NCBI RefSeq assembly: GCF_002699205.1
Contig: NZ_PABT01000023.1
Span: forward strand, 62,001 to 126,000
Direction of reading: 5' to 3'
Length of the DNA stretch: 64,000 nucleotides
From: Allomuricauda sp.
GTDB lineage: Bacteria > Bacteroidota > Bacteroidia > Flavobacteriales > Flavobacteriaceae
The first letter of the stretch is position 1, and every line of letters starts with the position of its first letter. The translations under genes were made by a program, and so were the position numbers. Below the pieces are notes generated by a model that saw nothing but the letters and a program-made list of their open reading frames with translations, did no database searches and was not told the DNA's origin. Below, in pieces: positions 49,561 to 59,505 of the stretch.

Positions 49561-50361
49561 TTAAAATCCGCGCTGGCGCTTCGCCTCAAATATAAGTATT
49601 GCAGCGGATACCGAAACATTCATGGAGTCTATTTCCCCTTGCATCGGTATAATTATGTTTTGGTCGGAATTTTCAAGCCATTTTTCTGTCAATCCAGTAG
49701 CTTCCGTACCCATCACTAGGGCGGATGCGGCTTTAAAATCACAATCCACATAATTTTTTGAAGCGGTCAAGGCAGCACAATAAATTTTGATTTGGTTAGT
49801 TTGCAAAAAATCAATGATCTCGTCCGTGGTCCCGACTCCTATTTGGTTGGTGAAAAGGCAACCTACGCTGGAGCGGATAATGTTTGGACTATATAGGTCA
49901 GATCTGGGGTTTGCAATTAAAACGGCGTCCACGGCAGCGGCAGCGGCCGTACGTAGAAGAGCACCGATATTACCCGGTTTTTCAGGAGCTTCGGCAACGA
50001 GGACCAAAGGTGTTTTGTTTTTAAAAGTGATGTGCTCCAAATGATGATCTTTGGAACGCATCAATCCAAGAACGCCCTCCGTAGTGCCACGATGTGCGAT
50101 TTTACCGTAAACATTCTCGGAGACTTGGATAATTTCCGGTCGGGAAGCTTTGATGAAAGATTCGATGGGGATGTCGCCCATGATTTCCGGACAATACAGG
50201 AGGGTCTGTAAATTATACCCTCCTTTTTGGGCCAATTCAATCTCTCGTTGTCCCTCTACAACAAAAAGCCCGGTATTTCTTCGTTCACGCGACTTTTCCT
50301 TAAGGAGCAGGATTTTTTTCACCAAAGAATTTTGGGCACTACTTATCAATTTGGCTTCCAT
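49561..50361 (-). CDS. TrmH/SpoU family RNA methyltransferase
   Basis: VAEAPEKPGNIGALLRTAAAAAVDAVLIANPRSDLYSPNIIRSSVGCLF, ALVMGTEATGLTEKWL, IPMQGEIDSMNVSVSAAILIFEAKRQR. Confidence 0.95.
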   Translation of the reverse strand: MEAKLISSAQNSLVKKILLLKEKSRERRNTGLFVVEGQREIELAQKGGYNLQTLLYCPEIMGDIPIESFIKASRPEIIQVSENVYGKIAHRGTTEGVLGLMRSKDHHLEHITFKNKTPLVLVAEAPEKPGNIGALLRTAAAAAVDAVLIANPRSDLYSPNIIRSSVGCLFTNQIGVGTTDEIIDFLQTNQIKIYCAALTASKNYVDCDFKAASALVMGTEATGLTEKWLENSDQNIIIPMQGEIDSMNVSVSAAILIFEAKRQRGF

Positions 50362-50430
50362 AATATGGTAAAAATAGATATTCCTGTAATTATAAAAAGG
50401 TGTTTTCGACCAAAGGGTAAAATATGAACC

Positions 50431-51231
50431 ATGAATAAACTAACCATTTTATTGATTTTCTTGGCCTTTTGTGCCTGTAAACAAGCCCCAAAAGCTGAAA
50501 AAGTTGAAGCGCCCGTTCCTCGAGAAACCCCTAGGTCCACACCCAAATACCCAGAAGCCATCGTCAATATTTTTGAGGCGCATGGTGGATTGGAGCAATG
50601 GAAAAAACAACGTACGCTGTCTTTTGTGCTTCCTAAACCAAATTTACAGGAAACCCATACGATAGATTTGTGGTCCAGAAAGGATAGAATTGATGCCGAA
50701 CAATTTTCGATGGGTTTTGATGGTGAACAACCTTGGCTGTTGGATGCCGATCAAAATTATAAAGGGGATGTTGGATTTTATCATAATTTGATGTTTTACT
50801 TCTATGCCATGCCTTTTGTTTTTGCCGATGATGGCATTGTTTATTCAGGGGCTGACGACTTGGAGTATGATGGAAAGAGCTACCCTGGAATAAAAGTGGC
50901 CTATCAGGCTGGGGTGGGAGCCTCATCCAAGGATGAATATTATATCCATTTTGATGCCGATACCCATCAAATGGCGTGGTTGGGCTATACGGTAACCTAT
51001 AGGTCTGGGGAAAGTTCGGACAATGTTAAATGGATCAATTACAACGATTGGCAAAAAGTGAATGGGGTCCTATTGCCGAAATCCATTACTTGGTTTCAAT
51101 TAGAGGATGGAAATCTAATTGCGCCGAGAAACACGGTCATTTTTGAAAGCGTTAGCTTGAGTGAAATTCCGAAAGCCATGGATTTTTATGAAAAGCCAGC
51201 AGAAGCAGTCTATGTTTTGGATAAAAAATAA
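50431..51231 (+). CDS. DUF6503-like lipoprotein
   Basis: Lipobox LLIFLAFCAC; AHGGLEQWKKQRTLSFVL...ETHTIDLWSRKDRIDAEQFSMGFDGEQPWLLD. Confidence 0.7.
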   Translation: MNKLTILLIFLAFCACKQAPKAEKVEAPVPRETPRSTPKYPEAIVNIFEAHGGLEQWKKQRTLSFVLPKPNLQETHTIDLWSRKDRIDAEQFSMGFDGEQPWLLDADQNYKGDVGFYHNLMFYFYAMPFVFADDGIVYSGADDLEYDGKSYPGIKVAYQAGVGASSKDEYYIHFDADTHQMAWLGYTVTYRSGESSDNVKWINYNDWQKVNGVLLPKSITWFQLEDGNLIAPRNTVIFESVSLSEIPKAMDFYEKPAEAVYVLDKK

Positions 51232-51233
51232 AT

Positions 51234-51263
51234 AAAAAAGGCGCCGATTTCGGCGCCTTTTTT
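51234..51263. terminator. Bidirectional intrinsic terminator
   Basis: AAAAAA-GGCGCCGA-TT-TCGGCGCC-TTTTTT, perfect stem with A and T tracts on both sides between convergent genes. Confidence 0.95.
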
Positions 51264-51281
51264 ACAATATCTCTCTATAAT

Positions 51282-52580
51282 TTACTGTCCTTCCTTTTCT
51301 CTCTCGTATTTGTCCATATACCTTTTCCAAAGTTTTGTCTGGTGGGTTTCCAAAGAAATATCCCTACCATCAATATATGCCTTGATCAGTTGATTGGTGC
51401 GCATATCCAAGGCATCTCCTTCGGAAATAAAGAGCGTGGCGCTTTTGCCTTCCTCTAAAGTTCCGTACCTATCATCAATACCCAAAATCTTGGCAGTATT
51501 GCCGGTAATCAGTTGCAATGCTGTTTCCTTGTCCAATCCTTGCGCTACCGTCTGTCCTGCATAAAAAGCAAGGTTTCTTGTCTGGAAATTGGCAGCATTC
51601 TCGTTCTGTAATCCCACTAAAAGTCCCGCATCTACCAACAACTTTGGTAATTTATAGGTAAAGTCATAGTCATCATCATCAAATCGGGGCAATGAATGGG
51701 TCCGTTCCACTAAAACGGGAATATTGTGCTGTTTTAAGAAACCAGCTATTTTATTGGCGCTATATCCTCCTACGATCACAACGTGCTTAACCCCCATTTC
51801 TTTGGCAAAGGTTACGGCATCGGTTATTTCCTTTTCACCATTGGCATGGATGTAAAGGCGTTTTGAGCCATCAAAAAGCCCCTGCATGGCTGCAAACGGA
51901 AGGTTTTTCTCTTTTTCTGTTGTCTTTCCGTAGGCTATGGAATTTTGGAAGAAGTTTTTGATGTCATCCATCTCTTTCCCGTAATCTTTATTTGGGATAA
52001 AACCTCTTCCTTCGCCCATCCACCTTCTGCCTCTTCTAAAGAAGTTTGGCCAGTTCATATGGATGCCGTCGTCTGTTTTTAACGCTGCATCTTCCCAGTT
52101 CCATGCATCAAACTGTACAATACTTGATGTGCCGGAAATAGTTCCCCCCTGTGGGGTTATCTGCCCAATGAGAACACCGTTGGGGCGCATACTTTCCACG
52201 ACCTTTGATTCGGCATTGTAAGCAATTAAACTACGGACATGGGGAATCATTTCACCAATTTCATCTTGGTCATCACTGGCCCTAACCGCATCCACTTCTA
52301 CCAAACCAAGTGATTTGGAAGGAGCTATAAAACCAGGGTACACATGTTTGCCTTCGGCATTGATTACCGTGCCGACCGAGGGAGCCTCAAGATTTGCACC
52401 AATGGCCGTGATCGTGCCGTCATTAAAAATGATGGTGCAGTTTTCAATGACCTCTCCGTTTCCGATGTGGGCGGTTGCACCAACTATCGCAATTTGTTCG
52501 GATTGAGGTGGGGCAGGGGTTTGTTGTGCATTCAATGAAACCCCAAATACGATTGCTATGATTAAAAATATTCTTTTCAT
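51282..52580 (-). CDS. Amidohydrolase-like exported protein lacking the HxH motif
   Basis: IAIVGATAHIGNGEVIENCTIIFNDGTITAIG, HVYPGFIAPSKSLGLVEV (no HxH), C-terminal TLEEGKSATLFISEGDALDM; start set at MKRIFLIIAIVFG. Confidence 0.85.
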   Translation of the reverse strand: MKRIFLIIAIVFGVSLNAQQTPAPPQSEQIAIVGATAHIGNGEVIENCTIIFNDGTITAIGANLEAPSVGTVINAEGKHVYPGFIAPSKSLGLVEVDAVRASDDQDEIGEMIPHVRSLIAYNAESKVVESMRPNGVLIGQITPQGGTISGTSSIVQFDAWNWEDAALKTDDGIHMNWPNFFRRGRRWMGEGRGFIPNKDYGKEMDDIKNFFQNSIAYGKTTEKEKNLPFAAMQGLFDGSKRLYIHANGEKEITDAVTFAKEMGVKHVVIVGGYSANKIAGFLKQHNIPVLVERTHSLPRFDDDDYDFTYKLPKLLVDAGLLVGLQNENAANFQTRNLAFYAGQTVAQGLDKETALQLITGNTAKILGIDDRYGTLEEGKSATLFISEGDALDMRTNQLIKAYIDGRDISLETHQTKLWKRYMDKYEREKEGQ

Positions 52581-52590
52581 AATTTGTTTT

Positions 52591-55536
52591 TTAAAGGGTT
52601 TCACATTCAAATCGTTCTTTCTTGTTTTGAACGGGAGTACGGGTTTTTGCACCCTTCTTTTTTTCGTTCAGCATCATACCAATAAGTTGGTTTCTCTCCT
52701 TTTTTACGGATTCCCTCAACATTTTGTCTTTTTCGAGATCAAAATATACTTTTCCTTCGATCAAGGTTTTTTCCGCCTTGGCATATACAGATAGTGGGTG
52801 GTCGCTCCATAGGACAACGTCCGCATCTTTTCCTTCTTCGATACTGCCCACTCGGTCGTCCAAATGCAATAATTTTGCAGGGTTCAATGTTACCGTTTTC
52901 CAGGCCTCAATTTCCGACAGGCCACCGTATTTTACCGTTTTACCGGCTTCTTGATTTAATCTGCGGGACATTTCAGCATCATCACTGTTGATGGCTACCG
53001 TGATACCTTGGCTTGTCATGATCGCGGCATTGTAGGGAATGGCATCGTTTACCTCATATTTGTAGGCCCACCAGTCACTGAATGTGCCGCCTCCAACACC
53101 ATGTGCGGCCATTTTATCGGCCACTTTGTAGCCCTCCAAAATATGGGTGAACGTATTCATTCTGAAACCAAATTTCTCGGCTACCTTCATCATCATGTTG
53201 ATCTCGCTTTGCACGTAGGAATGGCAAGAGATGAACCGTTCCCCATTTAAGATTTCAGCCAAGATTTCCATTTCTTCGTCGTGACGGTACGGTTCTCCAC
53301 TTTTTTTCTTGGCATCGTATTCCTTGGCTCTCTGGAAATAATCGGTATATACCTGCTCAACACCCATTCTGGTTTGGGGAAAACGGGTATAGCTGCCCCA
53401 ATTGGACTGCTTTACGTTTTCACCCAAGGCAAATTTGATGAACTTGGGGGAGTTCTCAAATATCAATCCTTCTGCGTTTTCGCCCCACTTAAGTCTCAGT
53501 ATGGCAGATTGCCCGCCTATGGGGTTGGCGGAACCGTGCAAAAGTTGTGCGGTAGTAACCCCACCTGCCAGATTTCGATAAATATCCATGTCTTTCGGAT
53601 CTACCACATCTTCCATTCGAACTTCGGCAGAAGAGTTATGTCCCCCTTCGTTGATCGATAAGGCGGCAATATGCGTGTGCTCGTCAATAATTCCAGCGGT
53701 CAGGTGCTTTCCAGTAGCGTCTATAACGGTGGCTCCTCCTGGACGTAAATCTTTGCCCACTTTGGCAATTTTACCTTTTTTTATCAATACATCTGTGTTT
53801 TCCAAGATGCTCTCACCGGTCCAAACTGTTGCATTTTTAAACAGGATATCCTCTTGCTTGGGTTTCTCCTTGTAGCCGTATCCAACGTTTGGATATGTTA
53901 CCGCCATCAACTGGGGTTTTTCACCGGCTTCTTTATCTTTGGATTTTTCTTTGTACGGCGCAGTTCTTGTCAGTGTTGCCGAAGTTTCATTTCCATTGGG
54001 AAGGACCACGGTCCCTTTGATGGTCTCCGTATTTGACAAAACATGGGCCACCAATCGGTAAGCACCGGTATTGCCCTCGCTAAAAGATATGTTCAACCAA
54101 TCCAAAGAATAATCAATCTTGGATTCCAAGGTCTCGGAACCTTTTTTGACCTCGGCTTTTGGCTTGTCCAAATCCCCTGATAATGAAACGGTATACGTGT
54201 TTCCATTTACCGTAAGATTGTAGTCACCGCGAACATCGATGATATCCATGCTCTTGATAACGTTCCTGTTTCCCTGTACCCAGTTTTCATAAAGCGTGGT
54301 TCCTTTGTCAAAAATGTCACCTGAAGTGATCAAGAAGTTGGCATGGCTTCCAGGTTGCAAGGAACCTATTTCGTCTGATTTGCCCAGAATTTCGGCAGGA
54401 ATGGTGGTCAAAGCTTCCAATGCTTTGGTCTTGGAAAGACCATAGGTGATGGCCTTCATTATTTTTTCCTTAAACTCCTTTGGCGATTTAAGCCCGTGTA
54501 AGGTGATGGAAAAATCCACACCGTTGTCTGCCAATACTTTTGGATTGGAAGGTGCCAAATTCCAGTGTCTCATATCTTTTAACGCAATGTATTTTGCTTT
54601 CTGAGGATCGGATACATCAAATGGGTCTGGAAAATCAACGGGCAGGATCAATTTGGCATTTGTGGCTTTTATATCCTCAATACGCTCATATTCATCACCA
54701 CCGGCCAAAATGGTATATTGAATTCCAAATAAATCCCCGATCTTATCGGCACGTAGCACATTACCATTGCCACCGGCAGCGAAAATTTGGGTTAATCCCT
54801 TGTTGGCGATGAGGGCTTCCAAAGAACGGTCCTTGGTGTCCACGTTACCTTTGCTGTACCAATCCATATCGTAGTACAATTGGCGCATCAATGCCATGGC
54901 CCCCATTAAAGAACTTGGGTAGGATTGTTTTGAGGCGACACTCTTGTTAAAGGAAAAGTATTGTGCCGATTTGTCCGAAAGAATTCGCTGCGCTTCGGAA
55001 GCATTGTCATTTAAGGTGACCAAAAGACCTGTTCCCCTTGCAATACCATCTTGAATGTGTGTGTTGATGGCACCAAAACCGGCATTTCTGAGTTCTTTGG
55101 CCTTTTTGGCATCGTACTCAAAACTGTTGATGGCATCATTCTCTGGCATGATATGGTCGTTCCAGTAAAATCCTTCCCTTGATGGGCCATACTGGGCAGA
55201 CCTTCCGCCTCCGCCTGCTCTCTTTGGGAGTTTTACCCCAAACCCAGAGAATACATCAATGAATGAGGGGTAGATAAACTTCCCATTCATATCCTCAACA
55301 ATAGCATTGCTCGGAATGTTTACGGATTTCCCCACTTGTACCACTTTGCCGTTTTTAATCAGCAAAGTTCCATTGTTGATAACTTGCGTGGGGGTTACAT
55401 AGATCTTGGCATTGGTAAATGCGGTGTAGTTGTTGTTTTTCTTTGCCTTTACACCATCATTTATTGGAAAATAATCCTGTGCGAACAAAGAAACACTGCC
55501 CATAAATAACAGCAGCGCTAAAAGTTTAAGTTTCAT
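52591..55536 (-). CDS. Double-domain amidohydrolase (degenerate N-terminal domain, intact C-terminal domain)
   Basis: N-half FIYPSFIDVFSGFG (no HxH); C-half LTAGIIDEHTHIAAL, FISCHSYVQ, NTFTHILEG, VAINSDDAEMSRRL, RVGSIEEGKDADVVLWSDHPL. Confidence 0.9.
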   Translation of the reverse strand: MKLKLLALLLFMGSVSLFAQDYFPINDGVKAKKNNNYTAFTNAKIYVTPTQVINNGTLLIKNGKVVQVGKSVNIPSNAIVEDMNGKFIYPSFIDVFSGFGVKLPKRAGGGGRSAQYGPSREGFYWNDHIMPENDAINSFEYDAKKAKELRNAGFGAINTHIQDGIARGTGLLVTLNDNASEAQRILSDKSAQYFSFNKSVASKQSYPSSLMGAMALMRQLYYDMDWYSKGNVDTKDRSLEALIANKGLTQIFAAGGNGNVLRADKIGDLFGIQYTILAGGDEYERIEDIKATNAKLILPVDFPDPFDVSDPQKAKYIALKDMRHWNLAPSNPKVLADNGVDFSITLHGLKSPKEFKEKIMKAITYGLSKTKALEALTTIPAEILGKSDEIGSLQPGSHANFLITSGDIFDKGTTLYENWVQGNRNVIKSMDIIDVRGDYNLTVNGNTYTVSLSGDLDKPKAEVKKGSETLESKIDYSLDWLNISFSEGNTGAYRLVAHVLSNTETIKGTVVLPNGNETSATLTRTAPYKEKSKDKEAGEKPQLMAVTYPNVGYGYKEKPKQEDILFKNATVWTGESILENTDVLIKKGKIAKVGKDLRPGGATVIDATGKHLTAGIIDEHTHIAALSINEGGHNSSAEVRMEDVVDPKDMDIYRNLAGGVTTAQLLHGSANPIGGQSAILRLKWGENAEGLIFENSPKFIKFALGENVKQSNWGSYTRFPQTRMGVEQVYTDYFQRAKEYDAKKKSGEPYRHDEEMEILAEILNGERFISCHSYVQSEINMMMKVAEKFGFRMNTFTHILEGYKVADKMAAHGVGGGTFSDWWAYKYEVNDAIPYNAAIMTSQGITVAINSDDAEMSRRLNQEAGKTVKYGGLSEIEAWKTVTLNPAKLLHLDDRVGSIEEGKDADVVLWSDHPLSVYAKAEKTLIEGKVYFDLEKDKMLRESVKKERNQLIGMMLNEKKKGAKTRTPVQNKKERFECETL

Positions 55537-55595
55537 AGGGTTTAGAATTAATTAGTCGGATTAAAGATAATCTTTGTGAAAGGACTCCACAAGTC

Positions 55596-56699
55596 TCAAA
55601 GCTGGCCAGAGCGTTGTTTTCGGTAGTTGATCATGAGCCCTACGACGGAGTTGTAACTTTTTATGCCTTCTTTTTGGTTGTTCGCCTTTAAAAAAGTGTT
55701 GAACACGGATTTGAAGAGGGGTTCCAACGGATTTTCATATTTTTTCCAAAAATCATTCAATTCGTTAAAATTTTCCTTGACGCCAGCGTGTAATGTAGGA
55801 ACAATTTCATTATACCGTTCCTCATCCTTATGGTAAAGGTCGGTAAGGCAATAGCCCAAAGCGTGATGGTACGCGGAATATTTAAAATAAGGGTCCGCAC
55901 TTTGCGAAGTGACCAAAAAACCTATAAAGTTGGTGGCACCCTCTGCCGAGTAGCCCAATTGATGACCTACTTCATGACCGCTCACCGCCGGTAACCTGAA
56001 TTTTGGTGTAACCCCATTTACTTGCGCCTCATTGGTGAAAGGGTTTAGATAGCCTCCATAGCCCATAAATGTAAGAGGGACGCTATAGATGGATGATTTG
56101 AGGCTTCTATGTTCGTATTCAAAATCCGGGTATTGCTTTGCAAAGTTTTTATAAGCTTCTTCTGTTTTTGAAAAGATTTCTTTTTTGGAATAGGGGATAT
56201 GTACGGGCGATATGGTGTCCCCTGTCAATTCAAGTTGATATTGGTTCGCTTTATCAGCAATATATCGGGTCAGTTCCACCAATTCTTCAACTGTATAATC
56301 ACGCTCAATCCCCAATTTCCAATTGATGGGCTGTCGGTGATAGTTCATTCCCCAAAGCAGATGAAAGGCAAAAAACGCAATGGATAGCACCACGACAATA
56401 TTTTTCAAGAACAGTAGTGGTTCCCCCTTGATGCTTTTCCAATGCAGGTAGATGTACCTTAGGGCAAGAAAAACAAGGGCAGTGTACATTAAATCCCCGA
56501 AAGAAAACGGCAACCATCCAAAAAGCAATCGTAAAAGCCGTGAGATATACGGATAAATGCCATTGCTATAATAATCCTCAACGAAGTTTGGGTAACTCCC
56601 GATCCATTTTACCAATAGTATTTGAAGCGGAAGTGCAATGGCTATGACTGTCTTGGTTTTTTGTCCCATCAAAAATGAAGCAAATCGTTTTAGGCGCAA
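55596..56699 (-). CDS. DUF3810 domain-containing membrane protein (putative zinc metalloprotease)
   Basis: N-terminal TM segments; PAVSGHEVGHQLGYSAEGATNFIGFL. Confidence 0.85.
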   Translation of the reverse strand: MRLKRFASFLMGQKTKTVIAIALPLQILLVKWIGSYPNFVEDYYSNGIYPYISRLLRLLFGWLPFSFGDLMYTALVFLALRYIYLHWKSIKGEPLLFLKNIVVVLSIAFFAFHLLWGMNYHRQPINWKLGIERDYTVEELVELTRYIADKANQYQLELTGDTISPVHIPYSKKEIFSKTEEAYKNFAKQYPDFEYEHRSLKSSIYSVPLTFMGYGGYLNPFTNEAQVNGVTPKFRLPAVSGHEVGHQLGYSAEGATNFIGFLVTSQSADPYFKYSAYHHALGYCLTDLYHKDEERYNEIVPTLHAGVKENFNELNDFWKKYENPLEPLFKSVFNTFLKANNQKEGIKSYNSVVGLMINYRKQRSGQL

Positions 56700-56700
56700 T

Positions 56701-56732
56701 AAAAAAGCCGCACGGAAAAGTACGGCTTTTTT
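56701..56732 (-). terminator. Terminator downstream of the cyclophilin-FKBP gene
   Basis: AAAAAAGCCGCAC-GGAAAA-GTACGGCTTTTTT hairpin with A and T tracts. Confidence 0.8.
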
Positions 56733-56751
56733 GTGTTATGTTCTAAAGTGA

Positions 56752-57858
56752 TTATTGTTGTATTCCCACGATTTCCACGTCAAAAACCAAAGTGGAACCA
56801 CCTGGTATCGGTCCATAATCGTTGTCTCCATATCCTAAATGTGGTGGGATGAACAGGCGAAGTTTATCACCGACTTTCATGGTCAACAGTCCCTCGCGGA
56901 AACCTGCCGCCAATTGTGCGTCGGGACTATAGTCCATTGGAAAAGGTTGATAACCGCCCTGATCTCTTCTCGCTGCGTTCAATTGGTTGAATTTTTCGGC
57001 AACCTCTTCAATGTTACTGTCAAATAAGTCACCGTTGAACAACCAACCGGCGTAGTTAACCAGTACTTTTTGCCCTATTTTGGGCTTTTCTCCGTCACCC
57101 TCTTCCAAGGTTAAAATACGTAGACCGCTCGATGTTTCTTCGGCCTCATTGATCTGTTCGGTAAACTGGGCAGCCAGATCTTCCTTCATTTTTTTGAATG
57201 CTTCCTCAGCTTCTTTGGCCTCTTCAAAGTAGTCGCTCATGATTTGAACAGCGTCAAACTGGCGTGCTTCTTTGCCATTGCGTACTATTTCCACATGGTT
57301 CATCACGACATTGGTGATAGGCTTGTCTCCAGGACCTGTCTCAACATTCGCAATGGAGTCAACAACATCCAATCCCGTAACCACCTCACCAAAAACGGTG
57401 TGCTTACCGTCCAACCAAGGCGTTGCTTTGTGTGTGATAAAAAATTGGCTACTGTTGGTCTTCGGCCCTCTGTTGGCCATGGAAAGGATTCCTTTTTTGG
57501 AGTGTCTCAAAGAATCGTTGAACTCGTCTTTGAAAGTATATCCAATATTTCCGCTTCCAGTGCCGGTGGGATCACCTCCTTGGATCATAAAATCTTTGAT
57601 GACCCTGTGGAAAATTACTCCGTCGTAGAACTTTTTGTCCTTGTACTCATCATTTACAAATGGGTTTTTCCCTTCGGCCAAGGATACAAAGTTGGCCACC
57701 GTAACCGGGGTTTTCTTGTATTCCAATTGGATGATGATATCTCCCTTGGTGGTTTGGATGTCGGCAAAGATACCGTCCCCCAAATCGGCATATTTGCTTG
57801 ACTTGCAACCTATGATTACCAAGAGGAATAATGGTATGATGTAAAATAATTTCTTCAT
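56752..57858 (-). CDS. Cyclophilin-FKBP fusion peptidyl-prolyl isomerase (lipoprotein)
   Basis: Lipobox LLVIIGCKSS; cyclophilin VIFHRVIKDFMIQGGDPTGTG..FKDEFNDSLRHSKKGILSMANRGPKTNSSQFFITHKATPWLDGKHTVFGEV; FKBP KIGQKVLVNYAGWLFNGDLFDSN...LRLFIPPHLGYGDNDYGPIPGGSTLVFDVEIV. Confidence 0.95.
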   Translation of the reverse strand: MKKLFYIIPLFLLVIIGCKSSKYADLGDGIFADIQTTKGDIIIQLEYKKTPVTVANFVSLAEGKNPFVNDEYKDKKFYDGVIFHRVIKDFMIQGGDPTGTGSGNIGYTFKDEFNDSLRHSKKGILSMANRGPKTNSSQFFITHKATPWLDGKHTVFGEVVTGLDVVDSIANVETGPGDKPITNVVMNHVEIVRNGKEARQFDAVQIMSDYFEEAKEAEEAFKKMKEDLAAQFTEQINEAEETSSGLRILTLEEGDGEKPKIGQKVLVNYAGWLFNGDLFDSNIEEVAEKFNQLNAARRDQGGYQPFPMDYSPDAQLAAGFREGLLTMKVGDKLRLFIPPHLGYGDNDYGPIPGGSTLVFDVEIVGIQQ

Positions 57859-57869
57859 TGTTTATGGAT

Positions 57870-58418
57870 TTAGTTTAAACTGTCGTTATCTATTATGATG
57901 GTATGTAACTCTACGGATGATTTTAGCGGTGTTTTGGGGCCGATCGCCTTGTTGTCACCTTGATAGCCATAGGCCAAGGGGGATGGAAACAAAAAAGTGG
58001 CCTTCTCATTGATTTTTAAAAGTTTTACGGCATTTTGAAGCCCGGGAAACAATTGTTGTTTGTCTATTACATGTGATGTTGGGCCAATTTCTTCCGAGGT
58101 ATATATAGTGTCGTTGTCCAAGCTCATCAAATTGTAGGAAAACAGGATTTGATCTCCCGTTTTTGGCAGGTACGTAGCGGTATCGTTCTTGGTCTCATAG
58201 TAATACCAAAACCCATTTGGGCTCGATAGGTATTCGTGGACCGTGTCCTTGGCCATGATTTCCTGTATGGCTTTTTCCTCAGCTGCCAACAATTTTTTGG
58301 TACGCTCAATGGACTCCTTGTAAAAACTGCCAGATTTTATCTCTACGGGCCTTCTGGGTTCCGGCCCGCCACAGCTCATAAAGAGTACGCCCAATAGTAC
58401 AGCTAGAAAAAATCTCAT
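57870..58418 (-). CDS. gldI: Gliding motility-associated peptidyl-prolyl isomerase GldI
   Basis: Lipobox VLFMSCGGPEPRRP; FKBP-like domain ...TGDQILFSYNLMSLDNDTIYTSEEIGPTSHVIDKQQLFPGLQNAVKLLKINEKATFLFPSPLAYGY. Confidence 0.88.
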   Translation of the reverse strand: MRFFLAVLLGVLFMSCGGPEPRRPVEIKSGSFYKESIERTKKLLAAEEKAIQEIMAKDTVHEYLSSPNGFWYYYETKNDTATYLPKTGDQILFSYNLMSLDNDTIYTSEEIGPTSHVIDKQQLFPGLQNAVKLLKINEKATFLFPSPLAYGYQGDNKAIGPKTPLKSSVELHTIIIDNDSLN

Positions 58419-59431
58419 GGATTCAATTTATTTTTATAGGTTTTCAAAATTTCAATGAAATAGGAAATGGTATTCTCCATGCTCATTTCGCTTCTGCCAC
58501 CAGCGGCATTGGTATGTCCTCCACCATTGAAATGTTCCCTTGCAAATTCGTTGACGGAAAAATCACCAACGGAGCGAAGTGAAATTTTAATGATGCCTTC
58601 TTCCCGGTTTTCAATAAAAATGAGCGCAAAAATAATACCTTCCAAAGTTAGCCCATAATTCACAAAACCTTCAGTATCTCCTTTTTTATAGTCGTACCGG
58701 TCCAGCTCATCTTGGGTGAGGGTGATGTAGGCCGTTCTGTACTCGGGTAGGATCACCATATTGCTCAAGGCAACGCCCAACAAATGTAAACGGGAAGGGG
58801 AATTGGTGTCAAACACTTTCCTGTGGATTTCCATATTGTCGGCTCCCTTATCAATGAGTTCGGCCACCACGCGATGTGTTTTGCTAGAGGTTGAACGATA
58901 TTTGAAAGAACCCGTATCCGTCATGATGCCCGTGTACAAATTCGTGGCTATTTCGGCATTGATAGAAGCCGTTTCATCCAAAAAATCAATAAAATTGTAC
59001 ACCATCTCACAAGTGGAGCTCATGGTGACATCAGAATAGGTCACCTTCGCATAATCACTTGGTTGCTGATGGTGGTCTATCATTATAAAATCAGCTTTGG
59101 TCTCTTGTAGAACACTTTCCATTTGGCCGACACGGGACAAATCGTTAAAGTCAAGAGTGAAAATCACGGTAGCTTCTTCTATAAGGGCTTTGGCCTTGGA
59201 GTTTTCCCTCTCAAAATTTATAACCGTATCGTTGCCGGGCATCCATTTTAGGAATTTCGGGTAGTCGTTGGGTGCTATTACGTGGACTGTATGCCCTTTT
59301 CCCTTTAAGAATCCATGGAGTGCCAAACAGGAGCCCATGGCATCCCCATCAGGATTTCTATGGGGTATGATCGCTATCTTTTGGGGTTGGGAAAGAATCG
59401 ATTTTACTGTAGTGATATCCACTGAATTCAT
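58415..59431 (-). CDS. DHH family phosphoesterase (NrnA-like oligoribonuclease/pAp phosphatase)
   Basis: IAIIPHRNPDGDAMGSCLALHGFL, FIMIDHHQQPSDYAKVTYSD, HFNGGGHTNAAGG. Confidence 0.94.
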   Translation of the reverse strand: MNSVDITTVKSILSQPQKIAIIPHRNPDGDAMGSCLALHGFLKGKGHTVHVIAPNDYPKFLKWMPGNDTVINFERENSKAKALIEEATVIFTLDFNDLSRVGQMESVLQETKADFIMIDHHQQPSDYAKVTYSDVTMSSTCEMVYNFIDFLDETASINAEIATNLYTGIMTDTGSFKYRSTSSKTHRVVAELIDKGADNMEIHRKVFDTNSPSRLHLLGVALSNMVILPEYRTAYITLTQDELDRYDYKKGDTEGFVNYGLTLEGIIFALIFIENREEGIIKISLRSVGDFSVNEFAREHFNGGGHTNAAGGRSEMSMENTISYFIEILKTYKNKLNP

Positions 59432-59505
59432 GCGGCCAAATATACAATAATATAATATAGCCGTGATTTGGTTTATTCGTATTTTTGATTCCGTAAATAC
59501 ACATT

